A stretch of DNA of 64,000 nucleotides, taken from contig NZ_CP061721.1 of assembly GCF_014764445.1 (NCBI RefSeq), positions 2,170,001-2,234,000 of the forward strand, given 5' to 3'. The notes below the pieces were generated by a model, which was not told the DNA's origin, searched no databases, and saw nothing but the letters and a program-made list of their open reading frames with translations. Position 1 is the stretch's first letter. Each line of letters begins with the position of its first letter. This DNA comes from Pseudarthrobacter sp. BIM B-2242. GTDB lineage: Bacteria > Actinomycetota > Actinomycetes > Actinomycetales > Micrococcaceae. This document shows, in pieces, positions 57,198 to 64,000 of the stretch. Both the position numbers and the translations under genes were made by a program.

Positions 57198-57776
57198 TCA
57201 GCGTGCGCGGCGCGCCTTCGCCTCGGCATCGGCCCATGCGCGCTGCGCTGGTGTCAGGGACATGCTGCCCGGGCCGGTTGTCGCTATGGCGGCCCCGCTG
57301 CCGGCCCGCCAGGCGTGGGTGATGGCCAGCGCCAGTGCATCCGCGGCATCGGCCGGGCGGGGCGGCGCATCCAGCCGGAGAATCTTGGTGACGAGCTTGG
57401 TCACCGCGTCCTTATTGGACGTGCCGCTGCCGGTGACGGCCGCTTTAACTTCCGACGGCGTGTGGAGCGCCACCGGGATCCCGCGGCGGGCCGCCGCGGC
57501 AATCACCACGCCGGACGCCTGCGCCACGCCCATCACGGTACTGACATTCAGCTGTGAGAAGACGCGTTCGACGGCGAGGACCTGGGGTTCGTAGCGGTCC
57601 AGCCAGTCGTCGATGGCGAGGGCAATGACAAGAAGCCGCTGGTCCAGGGTTTCCTCCGGGGAGGTTCCCACCACGCCGACGGCCACCATCGTGGCCCGCC
57701 TGTTCCGCTCGACGTCCACCACACCGATGCCGCAGCGGGTCAGGCCCGGGTCAACGCCGAGTACGCGCAGCGTCAC
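57198..57776 (-). CDS. ruvC: Holliday junction resolvase RuvC
   Basis: 192-residue endonuclease that resolves Holliday junctions. The first catalytic Asp is in [14 protein letters not shown] (residues 5-18), Glu in [10 protein letters not shown] near 67, and the downstream acidic pair in [14 protein letters not shown] near 137-150. The C-terminus is extended and basic. In the ruvC-ruvA-ruvB order, 35 bp after yebC. Confidence 0.97.
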   Translation of the reverse strand: MTLRVLGVDPGLTRCGIGVVDVERNRRATMVAVGVVGTSPEETLDQRLLVIALAIDDWLDRYEPQVLAVERVFSQLNVSTVMGVAQASGVVIAAAARRGIPVALHTPSEVKAAVTGSGTSNKDAVTKLVTKILRLDAPPRPADAADALALAITHAWRAGSGAAIATTGPGSMSLTPAQRAWADAEAKARRAR

Positions 57777-57811
57777 GCTCCCCCAACCGCCCTAGGCTGC
57801 AAGGCGGTGGT

Positions 57812-58567
57812 TCACTCAGATTCCAGGGCGGCCTGGACTTCGTCGCTGAGGTCGGCGTTGCTATAGACGTTCTGGACGTCGTCGAGCTCTTCGAGTGCGT
57901 CAACCAGCTTCATGAACTTCTTGGCGGCCTCAAGATCAAGCGGCACTTCCATGGACGGGACAAATTCCGCCTCGTCGGTGTCGTACTCGATGCCGGCTTC
58001 CTTCAGTGCGTCACGGACGGCCTGGAGGTCCTTCGGGTCCGAGTGGATGTCGAATGTGTCGCCGTTGTCCTTAACTTCCTCGGCGCCAGCGTCCAGGACT
58101 GCCATCAGGACGTCGTCCTCGGTGAGGTCCTTCTTCGGCAAGGACACCACGCCCTTGCGGCTGAAGAGGTAGCTGACCGAGCCGGGATCGGCGATGGTGC
58201 CGCCGTTGCGGGAAATGGCCAGGCGGACCTCGGAGGCGGCACGGTTCTTGTTGTCCGTCAGGCACTCGATGAGCAGGGCTGAACCCTGCGGGCCACGGCA
58301 TTCGTACATGATCTCGGTGTAGTCAACCACTTCACCGGTCAGGCCGGCGCCGCGCTTGATGGCGCGGTCAATGTTGTCCGCCGGAACCGAGGTCTTCTTG
58401 GCCTTGGTCACGGCCAGTTCCAGGCCGGGGTTTCCCTGGAGGTCGGGGCCGCCCATCCTGGCCGCAACTTCGATGTTCTTGATCAGCTTGGCGAACGATT
58501 TGGCGCGGCGGCTATCGAGGATGGCCTTCTTATGCTTTGTTGTTGCCCATTTGGAGTGGCCTGACAT
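57812..58567 (-). CDS. YebC/PmpR-family protein
   Basis: 251-residue protein of the YebC family. It begins [17 protein letters not shown], with [19 protein letters not shown] near 38-56 and an acidic middle ([24 protein letters not shown]). It is classically annotated as a transcription regulator; recent work on relatives proposes a translation role at proline stretches. It is adjacent to ruvC, as in most bacteria, and three bases after pdxT. Confidence 0.93.
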   Translation of the reverse strand: MSGHSKWATTKHKKAILDSRRAKSFAKLIKNIEVAARMGGPDLQGNPGLELAVTKAKKTSVPADNIDRAIKRGAGLTGEVVDYTEIMYECRGPQGSALLIECLTDNKNRAASEVRLAISRNGGTIADPGSVSYLFSRKGVVSLPKKDLTEDDVLMAVLDAGAEEVKDNGDTFDIHSDPKDLQAVRDALKEAGIEYDTDEAEFVPSMEVPLDLEAAKKFMKLVDALEELDDVQNVYSNADLSDEVQAALESE

Positions 58568-58570
58568 GCT

Positions 58571-59281
58571 TTACGCGTCTCCTCTGATCATCCGGATAAA
58601 AAGTTCGTGTACGCGTTTCTCCCCAGTCACTTCCGGGTGGAAGGAGGTGGCCAGCAGGTGGCCGGAACGCACTGCAACAATTCTAGCTGTCCCGGGCAGG
58701 GCCGCGGCGTGGGACGCGTGTTCAGGATCCGCCGGCTCCACCTGGGCTAGAACCTCCACACCCGCCCCGACGCGCTCCACCCACGGGCCTCGGATGAACA
58801 CCGCGTGAACCGGAGCCACCCCGGATTCCGTGGCACTGAAGTCCAGGCCCTTGAAGTCCAGATCGGTTTCGAATGATTCGCGCTGCCGGCCGAACGCGTT
58901 ACGCCGCACGGTAATGTCGAGGCCGCCGAAGGTCTGCTGCGGGTTGCCGGCAAGGTCCGTGGCCGGATCCGCGATGTCGTTGGCCAGGAGGATCATGCCG
59001 GCGCAGGAACCGTACACCGGCAGTCCGCCATGGATGCGGTCCTTCAGGGGTTCGGCCAGTTCAAAGGCGCGCGCCAGCTTGTCGATGGCAGTGGATTCGC
59101 CGCCCGGAATGATGAGCCCGTCCAGGCCGTCCAGTTCCTTGGGCCTGCGGATCCCGACGCCGGCAGCGCCGGACGCTTCGACGGCACGAAGGTGTTCGCG
59201 GAAGTCACCCTGGAGCGCCAGGACACCGATCCGAAGGCCTGCGCCCAGGCGTGCGGAAGCGGCCGAAAGGGGGTTTGTCAT
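58571..59281 (-). CDS. pdxT: PdxT glutaminase subunit of pyridoxal 5'-phosphate synthase
   Basis: 236-residue class-I glutaminase that supplies ammonia to PdxS. It begins with the conserved [14 protein letters not shown] (about 17-30), IPGGESTAI near 58-66, the catalytic Cys in [10 protein letters not shown] near 93-102, and His-Glu in SFHPEV near 212. The ATG at 59281 has no SD but TATGCT ends six bases upstream, so the mRNA may be leaderless. pdxS, often adjacent, is not in this window. Confidence 0.94.
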   Translation of the reverse strand: MTNPLSAASARLGAGLRIGVLALQGDFREHLRAVEASGAAGVGIRRPKELDGLDGLIIPGGESTAIDKLARAFELAEPLKDRIHGGLPVYGSCAGMILLANDIADPATDLAGNPQQTFGGLDITVRRNAFGRQRESFETDLDFKGLDFSATESGVAPVHAVFIRGPWVERVGAGVEVLAQVEPADPEHASHAAALPGTARIVAVRSGHLLATSFHPEVTGEKRVHELFIRMIRGDA

Positions 59282-59287
59282 CCATTC

Positions 59288-59293
59288 AGCATA
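59288..59293 (-). promoter_or_regulatory. Candidate -10 for leaderless pdxT mRNA
   Basis: TATGCT (TANNNT) ends six bases before the pdxT ATG and no SD is present. It is divergent from the murT -10 box about 70 bp away. No clear -35. Confidence 0.35.
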
Positions 59294-59359
59294 ATGTGCC
59301 ATCGGCCCGGAACCGTGCGGGCCGCCCTCCCCGCGCAGGGTTCTATGCCGTTGCTGGGA

Positions 59360-59365
59360 TATATT
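59360..59365 (+). promoter_or_regulatory. Candidate -10 for leaderless murT mRNA
   Basis: TATATT, close to consensus, ends seven bases before the murT ATG; no SD is present. No clear -35. Confidence 0.45.
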
Positions 59366-59372
59366 ACAGAGC

Positions 59373-60668
59373 ATGCTTTACATCAGTGTTCCGCTCGGCA
59401 AGCTGGTCCGCCGGGTGTCCCGGCTCAGGGGTGGCGGCTCCGCCCTGCCCGGGCTGGTGGTCGAAAAAATCGACCCCGGCTTTATGCAGCGGACACTCGC
59501 CACCCTCCCTCACGGCGTGGCCGTCGTGAGCGGAACCAACGGCAAAACCACCACCACCAAAATGGTGGTGGAACTCCTGGAAAGCCAGGGCCTGAAGGTA
59601 TTCACCAACCGCACCGGAAGTAACTTCACCCGTGGCGTGGCGGCTGCGCTGCTCGGCGAGGTGGACTGGCGCGGCCGGCTCAAGGCCGATGTCGCCGTCC
59701 TGGAACTGGACGAAGCCCACGCCGTGCATTTCGTGAACCGTGTCCCGCCGCGCTACAGCCTCCTGCTCAACGTCCTGCGGGACCAGCTGGACCGCTTTGG
59801 TGAAATCGACAAAACGGCCCAGCTCCTGCAACACATCGCTGCCAAAACCACCGGAACGGTGGTCCTCAACCGGGAGGACCCGCGCGTGGCCCGTATCGCG
59901 GACACACTGACCGGCGGCCAGGACGTCCAGTACTTTGGCCTCGACGATTCGCTCCTCAGCACCTTTCCGAACGACGACGACATGCGGGCAGCCCCCGGCA
60001 GCCCCGCGCCCGCAGCGCCCTCCCACAAGCCGCCCGCCGACGTCGTACTCCGGAGGGTGGGTCCGGACACCGCAGATTTCGAGTACGACGGCGTCACCGT
60101 CACCACAGCGATGAAGCTCCGCGGCGTCTACAACATCTTTAATGCCGCGGCGGCGCTGGTCCTGGCGCGCAGCATCTGCGGCGGCGGCGCCGCCACGGCA
60201 GACCACGCAACACTGCTGACCGCGCTCTCCCAGGTGGAGCCCGCGTTCGGCCGCGGCGAAAGCCTCACGGTGGACGGCCAGCCCCTGGACCTGGTGCTGG
60301 TCAAAAACCCCAGCGGTTTCCGGCTGGGACTGAAGTCATTCCCCGCAGGCGGCTACGCCACCATGATCGCCATCAACGACAACTATGCCGACGGCCGGGA
60401 CATGTCCTGGCTGTGGGACGTGGAGTTCGATTCACTTCGCGAGGGCGGCGTTGACCAGCTGACCGGGTCCCGAGCGTACGACATGGCCCTGCGGCTGCAG
60501 TATGACGAGGTGCCGATCGGCGCGGTCCAGACGGACATCGCCCCGGCGCTTGCTGCTTTCATCCGTGAAGGCAGGGGCAAGCCGAAGCGGATTTTCTGCA
60601 CGTACACAGCCATGCTGGCCATCCGCCGCGAGCTGTCCAAAATAACCGAAGTGGAGGTGGTCTCGTGA
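59373..60668 (+). CDS. murT: Lipid II isoglutaminyl synthase subunit MurT
   Basis: 431-residue Mur-ligase-family protein that, with GatD, amidates the D-Glu of lipid II stem peptide. The P-loop [10 protein letters not shown] is at about residues 53-62, followed by MurT-specific features: [14 protein letters not shown] near 143 and an Ala/Pro-rich variable stretch (about 205-225) where zinc-binding Cys residues occur in some relatives but are not seen here. The C-terminal DUF1727-type domain covers about 310-430. Its TGA overlaps the gatD GTG by four bases. Amidated peptidoglycan is typical of Gram-positive bacteria. Confidence 0.92.
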   Translation: MLYISVPLGKLVRRVSRLRGGGSALPGLVVEKIDPGFMQRTLATLPHGVAVVSGTNGKTTTTKMVVELLESQGLKVFTNRTGSNFTRGVAAALLGEVDWRGRLKADVAVLELDEAHAVHFVNRVPPRYSLLLNVLRDQLDRFGEIDKTAQLLQHIAAKTTGTVVLNREDPRVARIADTLTGGQDVQYFGLDDSLLSTFPNDDDMRAAPGSPAPAAPSHKPPADVVLRRVGPDTADFEYDGVTVTTAMKLRGVYNIFNAAAALVLARSICGGGAATADHATLLTALSQVEPAFGRGESLTVDGQPLDLVLVKNPSGFRLGLKSFPAGGYATMIAINDNYADGRDMSWLWDVEFDSLREGGVDQLTGSRAYDMALRLQYDEVPIGAVQTDIAPALAAFIREGRGKPKRIFCTYTAMLAIRRELSKITEVEVVS

Positions 60669-61417
60669 GCATCGAACCAAGCGGAACCGCTCCGGAGAGC
60701 AAGGGCGCCCTCCGCGTCCTGCAGCTGTATCCGCGGGACATGAACATCTACGGTGACTGGGGCAACGCCCTGGTCCTGAAGCAGCGGATCAGCTGGCATG
60801 GCTATACGCCGGAACTGCTTGAGTACAACGTGGGTGACGACTTTCCCGCCGACGTGGACCTCATCGTGGGCGGCGGCGGCCAGGACAGCGGTCAGCTGGT
60901 CATCCAGAATGACCTGCACTCACGGGCCGACGTCCTGACCGGACTCGCCGAGGACGGCGCACCCATACTGGTGATCTGCGGGCTTTACCAACTGTTCGGG
61001 CGCTTTTTCAAGACCCACCTGGGTACGGTCATTCCGGGCATCGGTATCCTGGATGTCGAAACCCACGGCACGGACGAACGCCTGATCGGCAACGTCAAGG
61101 TGTCCACCCCGGAGTTCGGCGAGGTGCTGGGCTACGAAAACCACAGCGGCCAGACAACGCTCGGGCCCGGCGTCCGGCCCCTCGGAACCGTGGCCAAGGG
61201 GACCGGCAACAACAGCAGTGACGGCCACGAAGGCGCCCGCTACAAGAATGTGGTGGCCAGCTACCTGCATGGTTCCCTGTTGCCCAAGAACCCCGCCATC
61301 GCCGACTTCCTGATCCGTACCGCTGCGGAACGCAAGTTCGGGGCTTTCGTCCCGGGCACTCCTGATGACAGCTTCGCGGTGCTGGCCCGCGAACACGCCG
61401 CCCGGCGTCCGCGCTGA
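60665..61417 (+). CDS. gatD: Lipid II isoglutaminyl synthase glutaminase subunit GatD
   Basis: 250-residue CobB/CobQ-like glutamine amidotransferase. The catalytic Cys lies in ILVICGLYQLFG near residue 104 and the His in VASYLHGSLLPKNP near 205; VGGGGQDSGQ near 70 lines the glutaminase pocket. The GTG start overlaps the murT stop (GTGA), giving equal expression of the heteromer MurT-GatD. It ends four bases before the convergent CapA-like gene. Confidence 0.92.
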   Translation: MSIEPSGTAPESKGALRVLQLYPRDMNIYGDWGNALVLKQRISWHGYTPELLEYNVGDDFPADVDLIVGGGGQDSGQLVIQNDLHSRADVLTGLAEDGAPILVICGLYQLFGRFFKTHLGTVIPGIGILDVETHGTDERLIGNVKVSTPEFGEVLGYENHSGQTTLGPGVRPLGTVAKGTGNNSSDGHEGARYKNVVASYLHGSLLPKNPAIADFLIRTAAERKFGAFVPGTPDDSFAVLAREHAARRPR

Positions 61418-61421
61418 CTCT

Positions 61422-62711
61422 TTAGGGCAGCGGTTCGGGCCGCACACGGGGCTGGGCTGCGGGTTCCTTGGTGATCAGCAGTTCGTGCGCACCGGCAGCC
61501 GCCGCGCCCATCGACTCCACCACGGTGCTGGTCCGCAGCCTCGTGGCGGCGTCAGAATCGGGCGTTGCGCAGACACCCTGTGGTGCGTCGGATGCCACTG
61601 AACACCAGCGGTACGGATCGCGGACGATGACCGACGGAGCCCAGGCAAGGTCCGACGCCGTCCAGTTGCCGGCCGCATCCTGGCTGAACTGCGCACGGAC
61701 CAGCAGGCCCTCGTTGTTCACCGCGTACCAAGGCGACAGTTCGGTCACCCCGTTGCCCAGGCCGTAGGCGATCCATGTGCCCTTGTAGTTCTCGATCGGC
61801 AGCACCGAATGTGTGTGATGGCCGTAGATCATGCTGAACTGGCCGCTGTCCACCAGGGCGCGGGCCGTTTCCTGCTGCTGGGTATTCGCTGCGCCGGCGT
61901 ACTCATCCCCCGCGTGCATGGCGCCCAGCACAATGTCGGCGCCGAGGGCACGTGCCTTGACGGCCTTGGCTATCATGGTGGGCGCGTCCAGCATGTCCAC
62001 CTGCCAGCTGTACTCCGGGTACAGCCCGTTGAGCCCGTAAGTTCCCTGGATGATGGCGACTTTTGCGGCTCCGGTCTGCAGAATCAGGATCCCCTCCGAT
62101 TCGGTTTCGGTGCGGTAGGACCCGGTGTGTTTAAGCCCGGCAGCGTCCAAAGCGTCCAGGGTGCGCAGCAGTCCGTCCGTGCTCCGGCCGATGCTGTGCT
62201 CGCTCGCGGTGGTACAGGCCTGGTACCCCACGGCCTTTGCGGCACTGATGACCTGCGGCGGAACGTTGAAGGACGGGTACGCCGCGAACGGGCCGTCGGA
62301 CCCGGCCACGGGTGTCTCCTGATGGCAGATGGCCAGGTCGCTTCCCCGGATGTACCGGCGCTGGCCTGCCAGGAGCGGGGTGAAGTCGAGGCCGGGTTTG
62401 CCTGCCGCAGCGGCGTCGTCGCCGGCCTGCTGCCAGAGCCCGGCATGGACCAGCATGTCCCCGGTCATCAGGACGGACGTGCACCGGAGCGTTGGGCACG
62501 CCGGTCCTGCACCCGGCGTGGGGGTGGGGGTTGGAACCGGTGAGGGCGTCGGGGTTTGCTGTTCCGTCCCGGAACGGGCGCCCGGCACCGTGCTGGAGGA
62601 CGGCGGGTTCCGTTCGGCAACCAGGCCGCACGCCGCGAGCAGCACGGCCATCGTGACAGCCATGAGCACGGCCCGGATTCGGGCAGCGGCAGTGCCGGAT
62701 GTGTTCCCCAT
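61422..62711 (-). CDS. CapA-family lipoprotein
   Basis: About 429 residues. The N-terminus is a lipoprotein signal (basic RIR, hydrophobic core, LLAACG lipobox near residue 28) with a Ser/Thr/Pro linker, then a CapA/PgsA-like metallophosphoesterase fold: MTGDMLVHAG, ICHQETP, ASEHSIGRSTDG, AMHAGDEY and IYGHHTHSVLP. The usual NNH and HWG boxes are altered (SEH, HAG). The family includes poly-gamma-glutamate and capsule proteins, but no pgsBC genes are nearby. I prefer ATG 62711 because TACAAT ends seven bases upstream (leaderless); ATG 62720 is an alternative. Confidence 0.82.
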   Translation of the reverse strand: MGNTSGTAAARIRAVLMAVTMAVLLAACGLVAERNPPSSSTVPGARSGTEQQTPTPSPVPTPTPTPGAGPACPTLRCTSVLMTGDMLVHAGLWQQAGDDAAAAGKPGLDFTPLLAGQRRYIRGSDLAICHQETPVAGSDGPFAAYPSFNVPPQVISAAKAVGYQACTTASEHSIGRSTDGLLRTLDALDAAGLKHTGSYRTETESEGILILQTGAAKVAIIQGTYGLNGLYPEYSWQVDMLDAPTMIAKAVKARALGADIVLGAMHAGDEYAGAANTQQQETARALVDSGQFSMIYGHHTHSVLPIENYKGTWIAYGLGNGVTELSPWYAVNNEGLLVRAQFSQDAAGNWTASDLAWAPSVIVRDPYRWCSVASDAPQGVCATPDSDAATRLRTSTVVESMGAAAAGAHELLITKEPAAQPRVRPEPLP

Positions 62712-62718
62712 ACGCGCC

Positions 62719-62724
62719 ATTGTA
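62719..62724 (-). promoter_or_regulatory. Candidate -10 for leaderless capA-like mRNA
   Basis: TACAAT ends seven bases before ATG 62711 and no SD is present. If this is the -10, the upstream ATG at 62720 would not be transcribed. Confidence 0.4.
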
Positions 62725-62793
62725 GGTTTGGCCACCCGCAAAACCGGGACGCCGCGCATTGAGAAGGATGCGCCGGTATGAAAGGTTAGCGTG

Positions 62794-64000
62794 ATGACGA
62801 ATCCACTCCTCAGCACCAGTGACCTGCCCTACGGGCTGCCGCCGTTTGCCCGGCTCGGACCAGCCGAATACTCCGAGGCAGTGGCCGCCGGTTTTGCAGA
62901 ACACCTGGCCGAAATCCAGGCGATCGTGGACAACGCCGCGGACGTGACCTTCGAAAACACCGCCGTGGCCATGGAGAAATCCGGCCAGCTGCTGCAGCGG
63001 GCCGCGGCTGCTTTCTTCACCCTTGTCTCCGCCGATGCAACTGACGCGATCCGGGACCTGGAGACCGAACTTTCCCCCCGGTTCTCTGCCCACCAGGACG
63101 AGGTCTACCTCAACCGGGCCCTCTTTGACCGGTTCGCCGCCATTGATGTCTCCGGTCTGGATCCTGAATCCGTACGCCTCGTGGAGGAATACCTGAAGGA
63201 GTTCCGCCAGACCGGCATCCAGCTCGATCCGCCCGGGCAGGAGCGGCTGAAAGGAATCAACGCAGAGCTGTCACGGCTTGGCACGGAGTTTGGCCAGCGG
63301 GTCAAGGAAGGCATGAAGTCTGCGGCCCTGCTGGTGGACAGCGCCGGGGAACTGGCGGGGCTGCCCGCGGACGATCTCGCCAGCGCCGCTGAGGCGGCCC
63401 GCGAGGCTGGCCACGGGGACAAATTCCTCCTGACACTGATCCAGCCCAGCAACCAGCCCGCGATGGCTGCGCTCGAAAACCGGGACGTCCGCCGTCGACT
63501 GTTTGAAGCATCGCTGGCCCGGGGCAGCGACGGCGGCACCCTGGACGTCATGGACCTGGTCAGGTCCATGGCCGGGCTGCGGGCTGAAAAGGCCGCCCTT
63601 CTTGGCTTCGCCAACTATGCCGAACTCGTGGTGGAACGCCAGACGGCCCCCAGCTTCGAGGCGGTCCAGTCCATGCTGAACAGGATGGCCCCCGCAGCCG
63701 TCCGCAATGCGGACGCCGAGGCGGCCGCCCTGGCCGAGGTCGCCGGGCACCCGCTGGAGGCCTGGGACTGGGCGTTCTACTCAGCGAAAGTCCGCCGGGA
63801 GAAATACTCCGTGGACGAACAGGGGCTCCGCCCCTACTTCGAGCTGGACCGCGTCCTCCGGGACGGCGTCTTTTTCGCTGCCACATCCCTCTTCGGCATT
63901 ACCTTCCACGAACGCCATGACCTTGACGGATACCACCCCGACGTCCGGGTCTGGGAGGTTCGGGACCAGGACGGTGAGGGCCTCGGACTGTTCCTGGGCG
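62794..64000 (+). CDS. M3-family metallopeptidase (partial, runs off the window)
   Basis: Only the first 402 residues are present. The sequence (MTNPLLSTSDLPYGLPPFARL..., ENTAVAMEKSGQLLQRAAAAFF, LNRALFDRFAAID, VERQTAPSFEAVQSMLNRMA, WAFYSAKVRREKYSVDE) matches oligopeptidase A / peptidyl-dipeptidase Dcp-like enzymes, cytoplasmic zinc peptidases that finish degradation of peptides. The catalytic HEFGH zinc site should lie beyond the edge. The start is ATG 62794 with AAAGG upstream; a GTG one codon earlier (62791) is also possible. Divergent from the CapA-like gene. Confidence 0.92.
   Translation, partial: MTNPLLSTSDLPYGLPPFARLGPAEYSEAVAAGFAEHLAEIQAIVDNAADVTFENTAVAMEKSGQLLQRAAAAFFTLVSADATDAIRDLETELSPRFSAHQDEVYLNRALFDRFAAIDVSGLDPESVRLVEEYLKEFRQTGIQLDPPGQERLKGINAELSRLGTEFGQRVKEGMKSAALLVDSAGELAGLPADDLASAAEAAREAGHGDKFLLTLIQPSNQPAMAALENRDVRRRLFEASLARGSDGGTLDVMDLVRSMAGLRAEKAALLGFANYAELVVERQTAPSFEAVQSMLNRMAPAAVRNADAEAAALAEVAGHPLEAWDWAFYSAKVRREKYSVDEQGLRPYFELDRVLRDGVFFAATSLFGITFHERHDLDGYHPDVRVWEVRDQDGEGLGLFLG

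Overview
The window is a GC-rich chromosomal segment from an actinobacterium, most likely Arthrobacter/Pseudarthrobacter or a close Micrococcaceae relative. The evidence is actinobacterial-only genes (mIHF-type integration host factor, a PH-like protein in the pyrimidine operon, acVLRF1, a zinc-free S4, a PriA without helicase motifs) and a gene order that closely follows the mycobacterial/corynebacterial core (pyrR to priA; nusB/efp/aro/mltG/ruvX/alaS/rarA; aspS/hisS/ppi/relA/secFD/yajC/ruvBAC/yebC/pdxT). I saw no rRNA, tRNA, insertion sequence, prophage or CRISPR. This is a core-genome region with a few accessory insertions.

Layout. 1-4.5 kb: glycerol operon glpD-glpF-glpK on the minus strand, with a divergent SorC-type regulator. 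4.5-8.4 kb: plus-strand run of regulator, aldo/keto reductase, alpha/beta hydrolase and family-4 glycosyltransferase. 8.4-23.5 kb: a long minus-strand block, pyrR-pyrB-pyrC-(PH-like protein)-carA-carB-pyrF-mihF-gmk-rpoZ-coaBC-metK-priA, covering de novo pyrimidine synthesis, nucleotide kinase, CoA and SAM supply and replication restart. 23.6-24.9 kb: a PrsW-type membrane protease, divergent from pyrR. 25-38.5 kb: minus-strand block nusB, efp, TPR protein, aroB, aroK, aroC, aroE, mltG, ruvX, alaS, two small membrane proteins, rpsD, rarA. 38.6-41.3 kb: accessory-looking genes, namely a Vms1-like peptidyl-tRNA hydrolase, a LigB-type dioxygenase and a GNAT acetyltransferase carrying a 14-copy in-frame 15-bp repeat. 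41.4-51.8 kb: aspS, an amino-acid permease, hisS, a membrane-anchored cyclophilin, a DUF349 protein, an AbiEi-like orphan and relA. 51.9-59.3 kb: secF-secD-yajC, ruvB-ruvA-ruvC, yebC, pdxT. 59.4-64 kb: murT-gatD (lipid II amidation), a CapA-like lipoprotein and an M3 metallopeptidase that runs off the window.

How the genes work together. Neighbouring genes commonly overlap by 1-4 bases, which suggests translational coupling. Several start codons (glpD, pyrR, ruvA, the cyclophilin) appear to be TTG placed correctly behind a Shine-Dalgarno (SD) sequence. A second class of genes (rarA, ligB, prsW, pdxT, murT, capA) lacks an SD but has a TANNNT -10-like hexamer ending 6-7 nt before the start codon, as expected for leaderless mRNAs. 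Large perfect hairpins mark transcription-unit ends after glpK, rpsD, aspS and the DUF349 gene, and between prsW and nusB.

The most notable items are the synonymous-only VNTR in the GNAT gene, the acVLRF1 ribosome-rescue candidate, the histidine-rich cytoplasmic tail of MltG, the palindrome-controlled leaderless promoter of the ligB gene, and the orphan AbiEi-like gene whose 3' end runs 120 bp into relA.
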